In this document: one piece after another, positions 38,733 to 46,542 of the stretch
Position numbering within the stretch: position 1 is the stretch's first letter
Layout of the letters: every line of letters begins with the position of its first letter
Source of the DNA: an uncultured Alphaproteobacteria bacterium
Lineage (GTDB): Bacteria > Pseudomonadota > Alphaproteobacteria > UBA7985 > CAJQQZ01
Assembly: GCA_905480575.1 (NCBI GenBank)
Contig: CAJQQZ010000015.1
Location: 1 to 46,542, forward strand
Direction of reading: 5' to 3'
DNA length: 46,542 nt
Translations under genes and position numbers: made by a program
Notes under the pieces: generated by a model
Databases searched by the model: none
What the model was told of the DNA's origin: nothing
What the model saw: the letters and a program-made list of their open reading frames with translations, nothing else

Positions 38733-40175
38733 ATGGAACAAAAAACCAACTTTTATATCAATGGTCAATGGGTGGCTCCTGCTGCACCTAAGACGATGGG
38801 CGTCATCAACCCTGCAACGGAAGAGGCCTTTGCTCAGATCTCTTTGGGGTCGAAAGCGGATGTCGATGCAGCAGTGGCAGCGGCGAGAGCTGCCTTCGAA
38901 ACCTACAGTGAAACCCCTGTTGAATACCGAATTGAGTTGTTAGAAAAGTTGGCAGAAGTGTATGGCAACCGCTCAGACGAAATGGCGAAGGCGATTTCTT
39001 CTGAAATGGGGGCGCCTATGACTTTGGCGACAACAGCCCAGGCTGCGGCTGGTCGTGGTCATATCAAAGCTTTCATTCGTGCCTTGAAAGAATTCCAGTT
39101 TGAGCAACCTTTCAATGACAAAGGCGAACAGATTGTACACGAAGCCATCGGTGTTTGTGGTTTGATTACCCCTTGGAACTGGCCAATGAATCAGGTGGCC
39201 TTGAAAGTTGCTCCTGCTCTCGGCGTTGGTTGTACGGTTCTGTTGAAGCCAAGTGAGATTGCACCGACTTCTTCAATGTTGTTTGCTGAGTTCATTGATG
39301 AAGCTGGTTTCCCAGCTGGCTCATTCAACTTGGTTAACGGTGACGGTCCTTCCGTCGGTGAAGCCATGTCATCACACCCCGATATTGACATGATGTCTTT
39401 CACAGGCTCGACACGAGCCGGTAAGGCAGTAACGATAGCGGCTGCGGACTCCGTAAAGCGTGTGAGCCTTGAACTCGGTGGTAAGTCGCCAAACATTGTT
39501 TTTGCTGACGCGGATGTTGAACGTGCCGTTAAGACAGGTGTTCTGCACTGTATGAACAACACGGGTCAGTCTTGCAATGCTCCAACCCGTATGTTGGTTG
39601 AACGTTCGGTTTATGACCAGGCGGTTGAAGTTGCTAAAGCGACTGCTGCTAAGATTCAGTCTGGCAATCCTTCTGAAGAAGGTCGCCATATGGGACCTTT
39701 GGTCAGTGAAATGCAATTCAACAAAGTCCAGGGCTTGATTGAAGAAGGCATCAAAGAAGGCGCTAATTTGATCGCCGGTGGTGTGGGGCGCCCAGAAGGG
39801 TTCGAGAAGGGTTACTTCGTTAAGCCGACGATCTTTGCCGACGTGAACAATGATATGACGATTGCTCGCGAAGAGGTCTTTGGCCCTGTTTTGACGATGA
39901 TCCCCTTTGAAGGCGAAGCTGAAGCTATTCAAATTGCCAATGACACCCCTTATGGCCTCGCGGCCTATCTCAGCTCTGGTGATCCTGCTAAAGCCAACCG
40001 TGTCGCTAAAAAGCTTCGTGCCGGCATGGTGATGATCAATGGTGCGAATCGCCCTGCTGGCAGTCCATTTGGCGGCTACAAGCAGTCTGGTAACGGTCGT
40101 GAAGGCGGTAAATGGGGTTTGGAAGACTTCCTCGAAGTCAAAGCTGTTAGCGGTTACGCTCAAGCCGCCGAATAA
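38733..40175 (+). CDS. NAD(P)-dependent aldehyde dehydrogenase
   Basis: A 480-residue ALDH-superfamily enzyme that oxidises aldehydes to acids. ITPWNWPMNQ (about 146-155), the NAD-binding KPSEIAPTSS, FTGSTRAGK (about 221-229), catalytic Glu in LELGGKSPN (about 243-251), nucleophile Cys in GQSCNAPTR (about 274-282) and EEVFGPVL (about 375-382) are all intact. The length matches the family. The aldehyde cannot be specified. It has its own leader (126 bases) and terminator, so it may be separate from the upstream hydrolase trio. Its aldehyde could nevertheless come from that locus. Confidence 0.93.
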   Translation: MEQKTNFYINGQWVAPAAPKTMGVINPATEEAFAQISLGSKADVDAAVAAARAAFETYSETPVEYRIELLEKLAEVYGNRSDEMAKAISSEMGAPMTLATTAQAAAGRGHIKAFIRALKEFQFEQPFNDKGEQIVHEAIGVCGLITPWNWPMNQVALKVAPALGVGCTVLLKPSEIAPTSSMLFAEFIDEAGFPAGSFNLVNGDGPSVGEAMSSHPDIDMMSFTGSTRAGKAVTIAAADSVKRVSLELGGKSPNIVFADADVERAVKTGVLHCMNNTGQSCNAPTRMLVERSVYDQAVEVAKATAAKIQSGNPSEEGRHMGPLVSEMQFNKVQGLIEEGIKEGANLIAGGVGRPEGFEKGYFVKPTIFADVNNDMTIAREEVFGPVLTMIPFEGEAEAIQIANDTPYGLAAYLSSGDPAKANRVAKKLRAGMVMINGANRPAGSPFGGYKQSGNGREGGKWGLEDFLEVKAVSGYAQAAE

Positions 40176-40197
40176 CCAAACGCTAAGCTAGAGCAGT

Positions 40198-40232
40198 AAA
40201 GCCCGCAGGAGTGATCTTGCGGGCTTTTTTTA
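40198..40232 (+). terminator. Rho-independent terminator of the aldehyde dehydrogenase gene
   Basis: AAAGCCCGCA (40198-40207) pairs with TGCGGGCTTT (40218-40227), loop of ten bases, followed by a T-run. The T-run lies against the 3' end of the convergent trkH gene. Confidence 0.9.
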
Positions 40233-41675
40233 ATCCCGCCAAAAACTTGGTAACAAGATCACAATAACAGAAAACAACTCCAAACGACCAAGGAGCATAC
40301 CGGCTGACATGGCCCACTTTGCGCTGTCGGGTAGGGTGGAGAAATTTCCATTGGGTCCAATTACATCGCCTAATCCAGGGCCAACATTGGCAACGGCCGT
40401 AGCAGCGCCAGTGATCGCTGTGATAAGGTCCAACCCACAGGCACCAAGGATGAGCGCTAGGACTGCAAATGTCGAGATGAAGAGGCAGAAAAAGCCCATC
40501 ACAGATGTCGGTACATCCTCCGGCATGGGTTTACCGTTATAGTATGGGATAAAAATACCGTTGGGTTGGACAAGCCTGCTCATCTGTACGCGAGCAGCGG
40601 CAAACAGAACCTGGAAGCGAAAGATTTTGATGCCGCACGTCGTTGATCCAGCACATCCACCAATGAACATTACAATGAACATTAAGGCGACAGCAAAGCC
40701 GCCCCAATTGCCGTAGTTTGCTGTTGAGTATCCCGTGCCTGTCATAATAGACGTGACATTGAATGCGGACAGCCGAATGGCATAGCCCAAGTTGTAATCT
40801 TGTGACCAAACCAACCAGATAACCATGGAGCCCACAGCAGCTCCCAACAAGGTAAAGAAAGTGGCGATTTGACCGTCTTCGAAGAAGGGTTTGATCCCTA
40901 CTCTAAGTGCAACGAGGAAAACGGCAAACGGCAGGCTGCCGATGATCATGAGAGCGATGATGATCCAGTCGATCAGCGCACTATCAAAATACCCTATCGA
41001 AGCGTCATGGCTGGAGAACCCTCCTGTCGCTAGAGAAGTCATCGCGTGAACAACGGCATCGAAAAGGCCCATCCCGGCAATCCAAAGCAAAATAGCGCCG
41101 ATGGCAGTGCAGGCACAATAGAGAGTAAGGATTGCCACCGCGATTTCAGCGGCACGCGGCAGGATCTTTTCACTTTGATCAAAGGCTTCTGTTTTAAACA
41201 GCTGCATGCCACCCACTTGCAGCATAGGCAAAAAGGAGACGGCCATGACAATAATACCAACACCGCCAAACCATTGTAGGAGGGCGCGCCACAGTAGAAT
41301 ACCGTGAGGACTGTTGTCCAAATCGACCATGACGGTCGAGCCGGTGGTCGTTACGCCGGACATAGATTCGAAGAAAGCATTGGCGAGCGTCATGCCATCG
41401 ACAGCAAGCAAAAAGGGTAAAGAGCCAAAAACAGCGATCGTTAGCCAAATTGCGACTGTCATGACAAAGGCTTCTTTTAGCGAGAGATTTGATTTTTTGC
41501 CTTGTGTCGTGAAGAGGAGGGCGACACCGATGAACAAAGTAATAAAGGCAGATGACAGAAAGGCTTGCCAATCGACGGATTTATCAGCCAAGGCAATAAG
41601 AGCAGTCAAAGTCATCGCCACGGCAAGGATGATCATTAAGACGCCAACGATAAAGGCGACGGGTCTAAAGTCCAT
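40230..41675 (-). CDS. trkH: TrkH family potassium uptake protein
   Basis: A 481-residue K+ transporter subunit of the SKT superfamily. The four pore-loop signatures are seen in order: TTTGSTV (about 113-119), LATGGFSSHD (about 218-227), TGTGYST (about 311-317) and VGPGLG (about 428-433). About ten or more membrane helices surround them. It would import K+ with a cytosolic TrkA-type regulator, not found in this window. It is convergent with the aldehyde dehydrogenase gene. No partner gene is adjacent. Confidence 0.93.
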   Translation of the reverse strand: MDFRPVAFIVGVLMIILAVAMTLTALIALADKSVDWQAFLSSAFITLFIGVALLFTTQGKKSNLSLKEAFVMTVAIWLTIAVFGSLPFLLAVDGMTLANAFFESMSGVTTTGSTVMVDLDNSPHGILLWRALLQWFGGVGIIVMAVSFLPMLQVGGMQLFKTEAFDQSEKILPRAAEIAVAILTLYCACTAIGAILLWIAGMGLFDAVVHAMTSLATGGFSSHDASIGYFDSALIDWIIIALMIIGSLPFAVFLVALRVGIKPFFEDGQIATFFTLLGAAVGSMVIWLVWSQDYNLGYAIRLSAFNVTSIMTGTGYSTANYGNWGGFAVALMFIVMFIGGCAGSTTCGIKIFRFQVLFAAARVQMSRLVQPNGIFIPYYNGKPMPEDVPTSVMGFFCLFISTFAVLALILGACGLDLITAITGAATAVANVGPGLGDVIGPNGNFSTLPDSAKWAMSAGMLLGRLELFSVIVILLPSFWRD

Positions 41676-41891
41676 TAAGTGCCTCTTAGCTCTGCTAATG
41701 CAGTTTTGTTTTCAACGAATCACCATCAAAACAAAAGCTGGCGCTGTATCAACTAGTTACGTTGGCGTTTCACTCACAACTTGCTCCAAGTAATTCGCGA
41801 AACGCTCCAGGCTTTCATTGTTACAGTTTAGGCTATTTTAATCGCTAACAAAAGCTATACCGTCTTGCGAAAAGCCGACAAGAACCGAAGC

Positions 41892-42563
41892 TTAAACGGG
41901 GGAAGCTTGGTTGCTGACCGACCCTAGGGCATGAAACAAGGTTTGTCGTACTTCCTCATCGCTTTTGAACAAGCCGGTGAGTTTACAAGTAACCATTGAA
42001 ACATCCCCTTTGTGGACGCCTCTGGTTTTCATGCAGTGGTGTTCCGCTTCAACATAGACAGCGACCCCTCTTGGGCTGAGCGCCTCATTCATTGCGTCGG
42101 CTATTTGAGCTGTCATTTTCTCTTGAACTTGTAAGCGTTTGGCGAATGCATTGACGATTCTAGCCATTTTTGAAATCCCAACCACGCGACCATTAGGCAA
42201 GTAGGCAACATGTACTTTGCCGATGATGGGTGCCATATGGTGCTCGCAGTGCGATTCAAAGGCTATGTCTTTCAGCAAGACGATGTCGTTGTAACCCTCT
42301 ACTTCCCTGAAAGTACGAGAAAGTAAATCCACAGGATTTTGTTGGTAGCCTGCAAAATGTTCCTCAAAGGCCTTTGCAACACGAGAGGGAGTATCAACAA
42401 GCCCTTCACGACTTGGATCATCACCAGCCCAGGCGAGTAGAGTTTTTACGGCAGCTTCTGCCTCTTCACGACTAGGGCGGACCACTTCATTTTCGTTGCC
42501 AACTTTCGCTAAAGAGTCGGTGGCGATTGATTGGGCGGAATGAATGTTGTGCACAATGCTCAT
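41892..42563 (-). CDS. folE: GTP cyclohydrolase I (FolE type)
   Basis: A 223-residue enzyme that converts GTP to dihydroneopterin triphosphate, the first step of folate synthesis. Zinc ligands are in [36 protein letters not shown] (Cys and His) and [12 protein letters not shown] (Cys). The core region is [21 protein letters not shown]. The start is taken as ATG 42563 (MSIVHN); TTG 42578 would add five residues and lies inside the ribosome-site stretch TTGGAAAC. It lies just downstream of apaG on the same strand (gap 41 bases). Confidence 0.94.
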   Translation of the reverse strand: MSIVHNIHSAQSIATDSLAKVGNENEVVRPSREEAEAAVKTLLAWAGDDPSREGLVDTPSRVAKAFEEHFAGYQQNPVDLLSRTFREVEGYNDIVLLKDIAFESHCEHHMAPIIGKVHVAYLPNGRVVGISKMARIVNAFAKRLQVQEKMTAQIADAMNEALSPRGVAVYVEAEHHCMKTRGVHKGDVSMVTCKLTGLFKSDEEVRQTLFHALGSVSNQASPV

Positions 42564-42604
42564 TGAGGTTTCCAACAATAGTTGTGAAGAGTGGTGGATT
42601 GGAT

Positions 42605-42997
42605 CTAGTTGACAGCTTGATGACTGTAGGGACTATCCAGTGAGAAGGCTGGGATAGTCACGTCGAAAAATGTTCCGTCCCCGTCTTGCATTTCATATTT
42701 TCCGGTCATGATCCCGGAAGAGGTATCAAGGGGAGTACCGCTCTCATATTGAAAAGAATCACCTGGTCTTAACTTTGGCTGTTCGCCAACAACACCTTCG
42801 CCTTGTACTTCTGTTAGGAAGCCATAGGCATTTGTAATTTTCCATTCGCGATTGATGAGTTGCACGATGTTTGAACTATTGTTTTCGATTGTTACGCGGT
42901 AAGCCCAAACAAAGTGAGCGTTCTCTGGTTCCGATTGGTCCTCAAGAAAAAAAGGCTCAACAGAGATTGCGATTCCTTTTGTCGTTTCGGAATACAT
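42605..42997 (-). CDS. apaG: ApaG protein
   Basis: A 130-residue immunoglobulin/fibronectin-III-like beta protein of the ApaG family. Landmarks are [75 protein letters not shown]. ApaG has been linked to Mg/Co resistance and diadenosine tetraphosphate levels, without a settled biochemical role. Length is normal. A likely partner of folE in a minus-strand transcript. Confidence 0.92.
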   Translation of the reverse strand: MYSETTKGIAISVEPFFLEDQSEPENAHFVWAYRVTIENNSSNIVQLINREWKITNAYGFLTEVQGEGVVGEQPKLRPGDSFQYESGTPLDTSSGIMTGKYEMQDGDGTFFDVTIPAFSLDSPYSHQAVN

Positions 42998-43093
42998 GAA
43001 ACTTTCGTTGCCTTTTTAATCTGCCGTCATCAGATACATAGGAAAGTTTGTAAAATTTTCCATAAAAATCTGAAAATTTGGACCTTATAAGAA

Positions 43094-43126
43094 AAAATGG
43101 CTGCCCGAATTACGGACAGCCATTTT
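43094..43126 (-). terminator. Terminator downstream of the OmpA-family gene
   Basis: On the minus strand AAAATGGCTG pairs with CAGCCATTTT around a 13-nt loop and is followed by TTTTTTC. The perfect 10-bp stem sits about 38 bases past the OmpA-family stop. Confidence 0.88.
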
Positions 43127-43163
43127 AAACTCTCACTTCGTTAGAAGTGATTGCCAACTATGC

Positions 43164-43679
43164 TTAGTTGATCGCGATGAATTCAACGCGACGGTTCATA
43201 GCACGGCCTTCAGAAGTACCGTTGTCAGCAATTGGGCGAGCTTCACCAACTGAGCGTGTGCTCAGGTTGGAAGAACTTACACCCTTAGTTACGAGGTATG
43301 AAACTACAGAGTTCGCACGACGCTTAGCAAGGCTAGCGTTGTATGAGTCAGAACCCTGTGCGTCTGTGTGACCTTCAACTACGAACTTCTGACCAGAAGC
43401 TACGATAGCAGCAGCCTGGCTGTCGAGAAGAGCGCGTGCGCCTTCTTTCAAAGTTGCAGAACCAGAGTCAAACAATACGTCGCCTGTGAGGCGTGCAACA
43501 ACCTGGACTTTAGAAGCGTGGCTGGCACATGAGCCGTAGCGAGTTTGCATCGCGCCGCCGTAGCGAGTTTGCATTGCGTCACCGTAGCGTGTCTGCATTT
43601 CGCAAGAAGCGGAAGCAGTCATCGCAGAAGTGGCTGTCATCAAACCAGCTGCAGCAACTGTAAGAACGATTTTCTTCAT
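43164..43679 (-). CDS. OmpA family outer-membrane/peptidoglycan-binding protein with octapeptide repeats
   Basis: A 171-residue exported protein. Signal peptide MKKIVLTVAAAGLMTATSAMTASA is followed by Cys26, then three tandem units MQTRYGDA (28-35), MQTRYGGA (36-43), MQTRYGSC (44-51), ending at Cys51. An OmpA C-terminal domain follows (about 60-171): VLFDSGSATLKEGARALLD, VVEGHTDAQGSDSYNASLAKRRANSVVSYLVTKGV, GEARPIADN, NRRVEFIA. This domain binds diaminopimelate of peptidoglycan through the Asp and Arg residues. The codons of the repeats are almost identical at DNA level (43527-43598). Cys26 and Cys51 could bracket the repeats as a disulfide loop. It is not a beta-barrel protein; it is probably periplasmic. 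Confidence 0.85.
   Translation of the reverse strand: MKKIVLTVAAAGLMTATSAMTASASCEMQTRYGDAMQTRYGGAMQTRYGSCASHASKVQVVARLTGDVLFDSGSATLKEGARALLDSQAAAIVASGQKFVVEGHTDAQGSDSYNASLAKRRANSVVSYLVTKGVSSSNLSTRSVGEARPIADNGTSEGRAMNRRVEFIAIN
43527..43598 (-). repeat. Three tandem 24-bp coding repeats
   Basis: Three consecutive units each code for Met-Gln-Thr-Arg-Tyr-Gly-x-x and share the DNA core ATGCA(A/G)AC(T/A)CG(C/T)TACGG with few changes. Length variation between relatives would be expected at such a locus. Confidence 0.85.
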
Positions 43680-43979
43680 TTTTTTCGTTTCCTTAAAGCA
43701 GCAATTTTACTTTTATCATGATAAAGGGCTCCTAACACCGTTACAGAGTCTTCACATAGAGCTTTGGGTTCTTGATTTTTTTTCCCCAAAGTAACCTCAA
43801 TGATCGGAAACCCCATTCCGTTTGAGTGTGCTTTTCACCCAGGAAGGTATTTATCAAGCTTTCATGGAGATTGCCAGACTGAAAAAGTTTCGATCCAGCT
43901 CAAAACAACCAGGAATCGGTCCAAAAAGGGGTTCTCGCCCTTTCATTGTGACTTTTGCGCACTTCTTGTGGTTTTTTGG
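43680..43979. other. Intergenic region upstream of the OmpA-family gene
   Basis: A 300-base gap between the OmpA-family start and the 3' end of ctaA. It contains the 14-bp palindrome TTTATCATGATAAA (43712-43725), placed 33 bases before the start codon, and the inverted repeat CTTTGGG (43762-43768)/CCCAAAG (43785-43791). No promoter hexamers could be assigned with confidence and no gene is supported. Confidence 0.5.
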
Positions 43980-45062
43980 TTACAGTTTCTGAGGGTCAGA
44001 ATCGGCACCGTGAGGCAAATTCTCAAAGAAAAAGCAGCGAATTCCCAGAATCAGCAACACAATTGCGCCTGATTGATGAAGCGCTCCCGCCCAAATAGGC
44101 ACAATAAGCAGCAGTGTTGTGACGCCTAGGGCTGCCTGGCACCAAATCCATAGAGTAAGCAGAAGCCAAGCTTGGCGTCGTTGGCCGGTTTCCAATGCAA
44201 CAACTTGCTGATATCCGAAAACAGTGATGACAAGTGTCGTCACAATTGCAAGAAAGCGATGGTTCCATTGGACAGCGGTCGGATTCTCAAAAACATCGGC
44301 CAAGAAACCCCGGCCAGTGGTGTAGTCGCTCGGGATGATTTCACCGCCCATGAGCGGAAAAGTATTGTAGATAACACCAGCATTCAGACCAGCAACAAAG
44401 GCTCCTGAGAATACTGTGATGCTAACCATTATGATCGCGGCAAGGCTGTAGCCCTTTGATTTCGAGTCGAATTTTAGCGTTTGTACTCTGCCGTACTCGA
44501 GGTTGAGATAGAGCCAAAGCAGATAACAGAGTAAAAGAAGTGCTAAGCCCAAATGGGCCGCTAGTCGATATTGGCTAACGTCAGTTCGGTCGCCGAAACC
44601 ACTGGCGACCATGTACCAGCCCATGAGGCCCTGTGCGCCTCCGAGGAAGAGCGCGATCAGGAGATGTTTCTTGATCCAAGAAGGCAGCCAGCCCTTCATC
44701 CAAAAGAAAACCATGGGCATTACAAAGACGAGACCTATCATGCGGCCCAGCAGGCGGTGACCCCATTCCCACCAAAATATGGTTTTGAATTCAGATAAGG
44801 TCATGTCTGGATTATCCCATTTATACTCCGGGATCGTTTTGTAGAGTGCAAAAACCCGCTCCCACTCGATCTCGTTCAGAGGAGGGAGCGCGCCTTTGAT
44901 AGGAGCCCATTCCATAATCGAGAGTCCGGACTCGGTTAGCCTCGTTATCGCACCGACGACGGCCATAATGAAAATAGTTGCGATGACGAACAGCAGCCAA
45001 AGCCCTACTGAGCGGTGATTATTCAACTTTTTTTGAGGTTTGGAGTCGATCATATTTGGCAT
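43980..45062 (-). CDS. ctaA: Haem A synthase, COX15/CtaA family
   Basis: Inner-membrane enzyme that oxidises haem O to haem A for cytochrome c oxidase. The 360-residue protein has about eight membrane helices and the four conserved haem-ligand His regions: WEWGHRLLG, LAAHLGLAL, WNHRFLAI and GALHQSGA. The N-terminal part VGAITRLTESGLSIMEWAPIKGALPPLNE is a strong COX15 signature. The length and type match the alphaproteobacterial/mitochondrial branch. It lies alone on the minus strand, divergent from the L,D-transpeptidase-like gene (70-150 bases between starts). Confidence 0.94.
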   Translation of the reverse strand: MPNMIDSKPQKKLNNHRSVGLWLLFVIATIFIMAVVGAITRLTESGLSIMEWAPIKGALPPLNEIEWERVFALYKTIPEYKWDNPDMTLSEFKTIFWWEWGHRLLGRMIGLVFVMPMVFFWMKGWLPSWIKKHLLIALFLGGAQGLMGWYMVASGFGDRTDVSQYRLAAHLGLALLLLCYLLWLYLNLEYGRVQTLKFDSKSKGYSLAAIIMVSITVFSGAFVAGLNAGVIYNTFPLMGGEIIPSDYTTGRGFLADVFENPTAVQWNHRFLAIVTTLVITVFGYQQVVALETGQRRQAWLLLTLWIWCQAALGVTTLLLIVPIWAGALHQSGAIVLLILGIRCFFFENLPHGADSDPQKL

Positions 45063-45213
45063 CTTTTCGGATTCGCGCTATAGTCCGGCGATATTTGATG
45101 ATGAGGTCTTTATATTATAGGCCGCTATTTGGGTGCGAATCGAGTGTTGGAAAGTAGACTTCTTGTCTCAGCCGCCTTCGAATGACCCGATGAATTTGAA
45201 AGCTGTAGCACTT

Positions 45214-46251
45214 ATGACTAGGTATTTTTTAGTCTCTTTCTTAGCCGCCCTAACATTTGTCGCAGTGAGTGGTTGTTCAGAGATCCATAAACTTCGTGGT
45301 GGTTCCAATGATGAAAAGCCACAGGAGATTGCAACCTTGTCAAATGAGAGCCAATTACCGACGTCAGAGCGTTCAACTGAGATTGTTGCTCGTCAAACGG
45401 GGCCCCTAAGCGAACAGCTTTCGAATAAAGGCTTGAGAATGGGGAACGCTGTTTTCCTTCAGATCTTCAAGCAAGAGGGTGAAGTAAAGGTTTGGATGGA
45501 ACCTGGAAAAGGCCAAGCGTTCAAATTGTTCAAGACCTATCCGATTTGTAACTTCTCCGGTGATCTGGGTCCTAAGCTGAAAGAGGGGGACAAACAAAGC
45601 CCTGAAGGTTTCTATAATGTTGCGCCGCAGGCGATGAATCCGCATTCAAATTACCATCTCTCCTTTAATCTTGGCTTCCCTAATGCTTTTGATCGTTCGC
45701 ATGGTCGCACGGGCTCATATCTGATGGTTCACGGCAACTGTGTCTCCGTTGGGTGCTATGCCATGGGCGACGACCAGATTGAGGAGATCTACACTCTGGC
45801 GGAGGCCGCGTTAAGATCCGGCCAAAAGTCTTTTGATGTTCATGCCTTTCCGTTCAAGATGACGGAAGATAACCTTTCAGAGCATAAGTATTCCAAATGG
45901 TATCATTTTTGGAAGAATCTGAAAGAAGGCCACGATGCCTTTGAAGAAACTAAAATACCTCCTCGAATCAAGGTCGCAGCTAAGTCCTATAAAGTGGAAA
46001 GCCGTGCGGTGGCCCAGAAAGATATCCTAACTGTCATCAAAGAAACGGATGAAAAGGCATTGACCAAAGATGCCGACCGTAAGCAAGCTCTCGCAGAGCC
46101 GGAAATTTCTACTTTTAAGGACGGGCGTTATACCAAAGAGCCCGATGTTGATGGTGTCGGCGAAGACAAAGCAGCGGCTGAATGGGATCGGATCATGATG
46201 GACGAACGTATCCTCTCGTCAGAAGACGAAGACTTGAAAAGCCGCAACTAA
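45214..46251 (+). CDS. YafK-like L,D-transpeptidase-domain lipoprotein
   Basis: Envelope protein with a signal peptide ending in a lipobox: MTRYFLVSFLAALTFVAVSGC, lipidated Cys at about residue 21. I start it at ATG 45214; ATG 45190 and GTG 45133 are longer in-frame options. The catalytic YkuD-like domain is seen around YPICNFSGDLGPKLKEGDKQSPEGFYNV and the motif MVHGNCVSVGCYAMGDDQIEEIYTL, with His and Cys as in H-G-x(4)-G-C-x-x-M of the YafK branch. The C-terminal third is charged and Lys/Glu-rich, probably disordered. YafK/DpaA-type enzymes act on peptidoglycan cross-links or release lipoprotein attached to it; here the activity is inferred only. It lies just upstream of groES. Confidence 0.82.
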   Translation: MTRYFLVSFLAALTFVAVSGCSEIHKLRGGSNDEKPQEIATLSNESQLPTSERSTEIVARQTGPLSEQLSNKGLRMGNAVFLQIFKQEGEVKVWMEPGKGQAFKLFKTYPICNFSGDLGPKLKEGDKQSPEGFYNVAPQAMNPHSNYHLSFNLGFPNAFDRSHGRTGSYLMVHGNCVSVGCYAMGDDQIEEIYTLAEAALRSGQKSFDVHAFPFKMTEDNLSEHKYSKWYHFWKNLKEGHDAFEETKIPPRIKVAAKSYKVESRAVAQKDILTVIKETDEKALTKDADRKQALAEPEISTFKDGRYTKEPDVDGVGEDKAAAEWDRIMMDERILSSEDEDLKSRN

Positions 46252-46314
46252 GGTTAGATCGAGCGACTCTTAGGCGAACGACTCCAAAAAAGTATATTTT
46301 TTAGAACGCTGTTC

Positions 46315-46343
46315 TTGACAGTTGGCGACCCACTTCCTACATC
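46315..46343 (+). promoter_or_regulatory. groES promoter (sigma-70 or sigma-32 type)
   Basis: TTGACA (46315-46320), 17-bp spacer, TACATC (46338-46343), with CTTGAC overlapping. The perfect -35 fits sigma-70; the CTTG and CCTACAT parts also resemble alphaproteobacterial RpoH promoters. The CIRCE element starts one base later. Confidence 0.65.
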
Positions 46344-46344
46344 C

Positions 46345-46371
46345 TTGGCACTCACTAGGGGAGAGTGCTAA
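46345..46371. promoter_or_regulatory. CIRCE element (HrcA operator)
   Basis: TTGGCACTC (46345-46353), 9-bp spacer, GAGTGCTAA (46363-46371). It differs from the consensus TTAGCACTC-N9-GAGTGCTAA by one base. It overlaps the expected transcript start of groES, the classical position for HrcA repression. Confidence 0.93.
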
Positions 46372-46447
46372 CAATGGTCAGCATTGCTTCCTTATGTGAT
46401 TCTGACAATTAACGAAATCGTTAACCTTTATATTTAAGAGGACTATC

Positions 46448-46542
46448 ATGAAGTTTCGCCCTTTGGGAGACCGCGTAGTTGTTCGTCGCACAGACGCAGA
46501 AACAAAAACTGCTGGCGGCATTATTATTCCTGATTCAGCTAA
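46448..46542 (+). CDS. groES: Co-chaperonin GroES, 5' part only
   Basis: The reading frame starts [18 protein letters not shown] and continues to IIIPDSA, the universal GroES beginning with the start of the mobile loop. The 3' end is cut by the window edge. GroES caps GroEL during protein folding. AAGAGGA lies about 10-16 bases upstream of ATG 46448. The leader is about 100 nt and is preceded by CIRCE and a promoter; RpoH from the same window is a plausible second controller. Confidence 0.97.
   Translation, partial: MKFRPLGDRVVVRRTDAETKTAGGIIIPDSA

Noticed and set aside
39372-40163. 263-codon minus-strand frame inside the aldehyde dehydrogenase gene
   Set aside because: It is the mirror of a well-conserved enzyme gene and encodes no recognisable domain.
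43800-44072. 90-codon plus-strand frame over the end of ctaA
   Set aside because: It overlaps ctaA on the opposite strand, has a basic, family-less sequence and no ribosome site.

Overview
The window looks like chromosomal DNA of an alphaproteobacterium, plausibly a marine Rhodospirillales/Kiloniellales-type organism (inference; no rRNA is present to fix this). The signs are the fdxA-carD-rpoH neighbourhood, a gshA-rsmE // ubiA arrangement, DUF4170 and DUF1737 domains, an alphaproteobacterial LexA box (GTTC-N7-GTTC) in front of imuA-imuB-dnaE2, a CIRCE element before groES and moderate GC. No phage, insertion sequence, CRISPR array, tRNA or rRNA was recognised.

Layout. 1-3.4 kb: a TerC-type membrane protein whose 5' end appears frameshifted, a TerB-like protein, 7Fe ferredoxin FdxA, CarD and a degenerate PPP-type phosphatase. 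3.7-8.5 kb: heat-shock sigma factor RpoH, glutathione and 16S rRNA modification genes (gshA, rsmE), ubiquinone prenyltransferase UbiA and a protein methyltransferase. 8.5-14.8 kb: a DUF4170-DUF4170-DUF1737 fusion, a P-loop protein paired with MetA (which carries the acetyl-CoA-type Glu111), a WbpM/CapD-like nucleotide-sugar dehydratase, a peptidoglycan-binding-repeat protein and a sugar isomerase-like TIM barrel. 14.8-20.2 kb: the SOS mutagenesis operon imuA-imuB-dnaE2 with a perfect LexA box. 20.4-24.3 kb: a secreted five-repeat BTRD1-like protein, three GNAT acetyltransferases, a class I glutamine amidotransferase and a cold-shock protein.

24.7-34.1 kb: a small exported protein, a divergent PanB-like protein and a TauD-type dioxygenase. 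These are followed by a LysR regulator divergent from a dimethylargininase-like hydrolase and a betaine-type ABC importer (binding protein, ATPase, unusually extended permease), and then an ArsR regulator overlapping an ArsP-like permease. The hydrolase and importer read as one uptake-and-degradation unit for a guanidino or quaternary-amine compound (inference). 34.1-40.2 kb: a metabolic cluster of DUF3237, GhrA-like reductase, ureidoglycolate-lyase-like cupin, GDCCVxC protein, NylB-like serine hydrolase, ATC-hydrolase-like protein, a small exported protein and an aldehyde dehydrogenase. 40.2-46.5 kb: housekeeping genes trkH, folE, apaG, an OmpA-family protein with an octapeptide repeat, ctaA, an L,D-transpeptidase-like lipoprotein, and the start of groES, which is cut by the window edge.

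The best candidates for something undescribed are: (i) the hydrolase/LysR/TauD/PanB-like/ABC locus; (ii) the tightly spaced NylB-like, ATC-hydrolase-like and exported-protein trio; (iii) the terC leader with a 30-bp perfect palindrome over the ribosome-binding site and an apparent frameshift; (iv) the PPP-like protein that has lost its catalytic motifs; and (v) the Cys-bracketed octapeptide array in the OmpA-family protein. All functional statements rest on motif reading; no database search was run.
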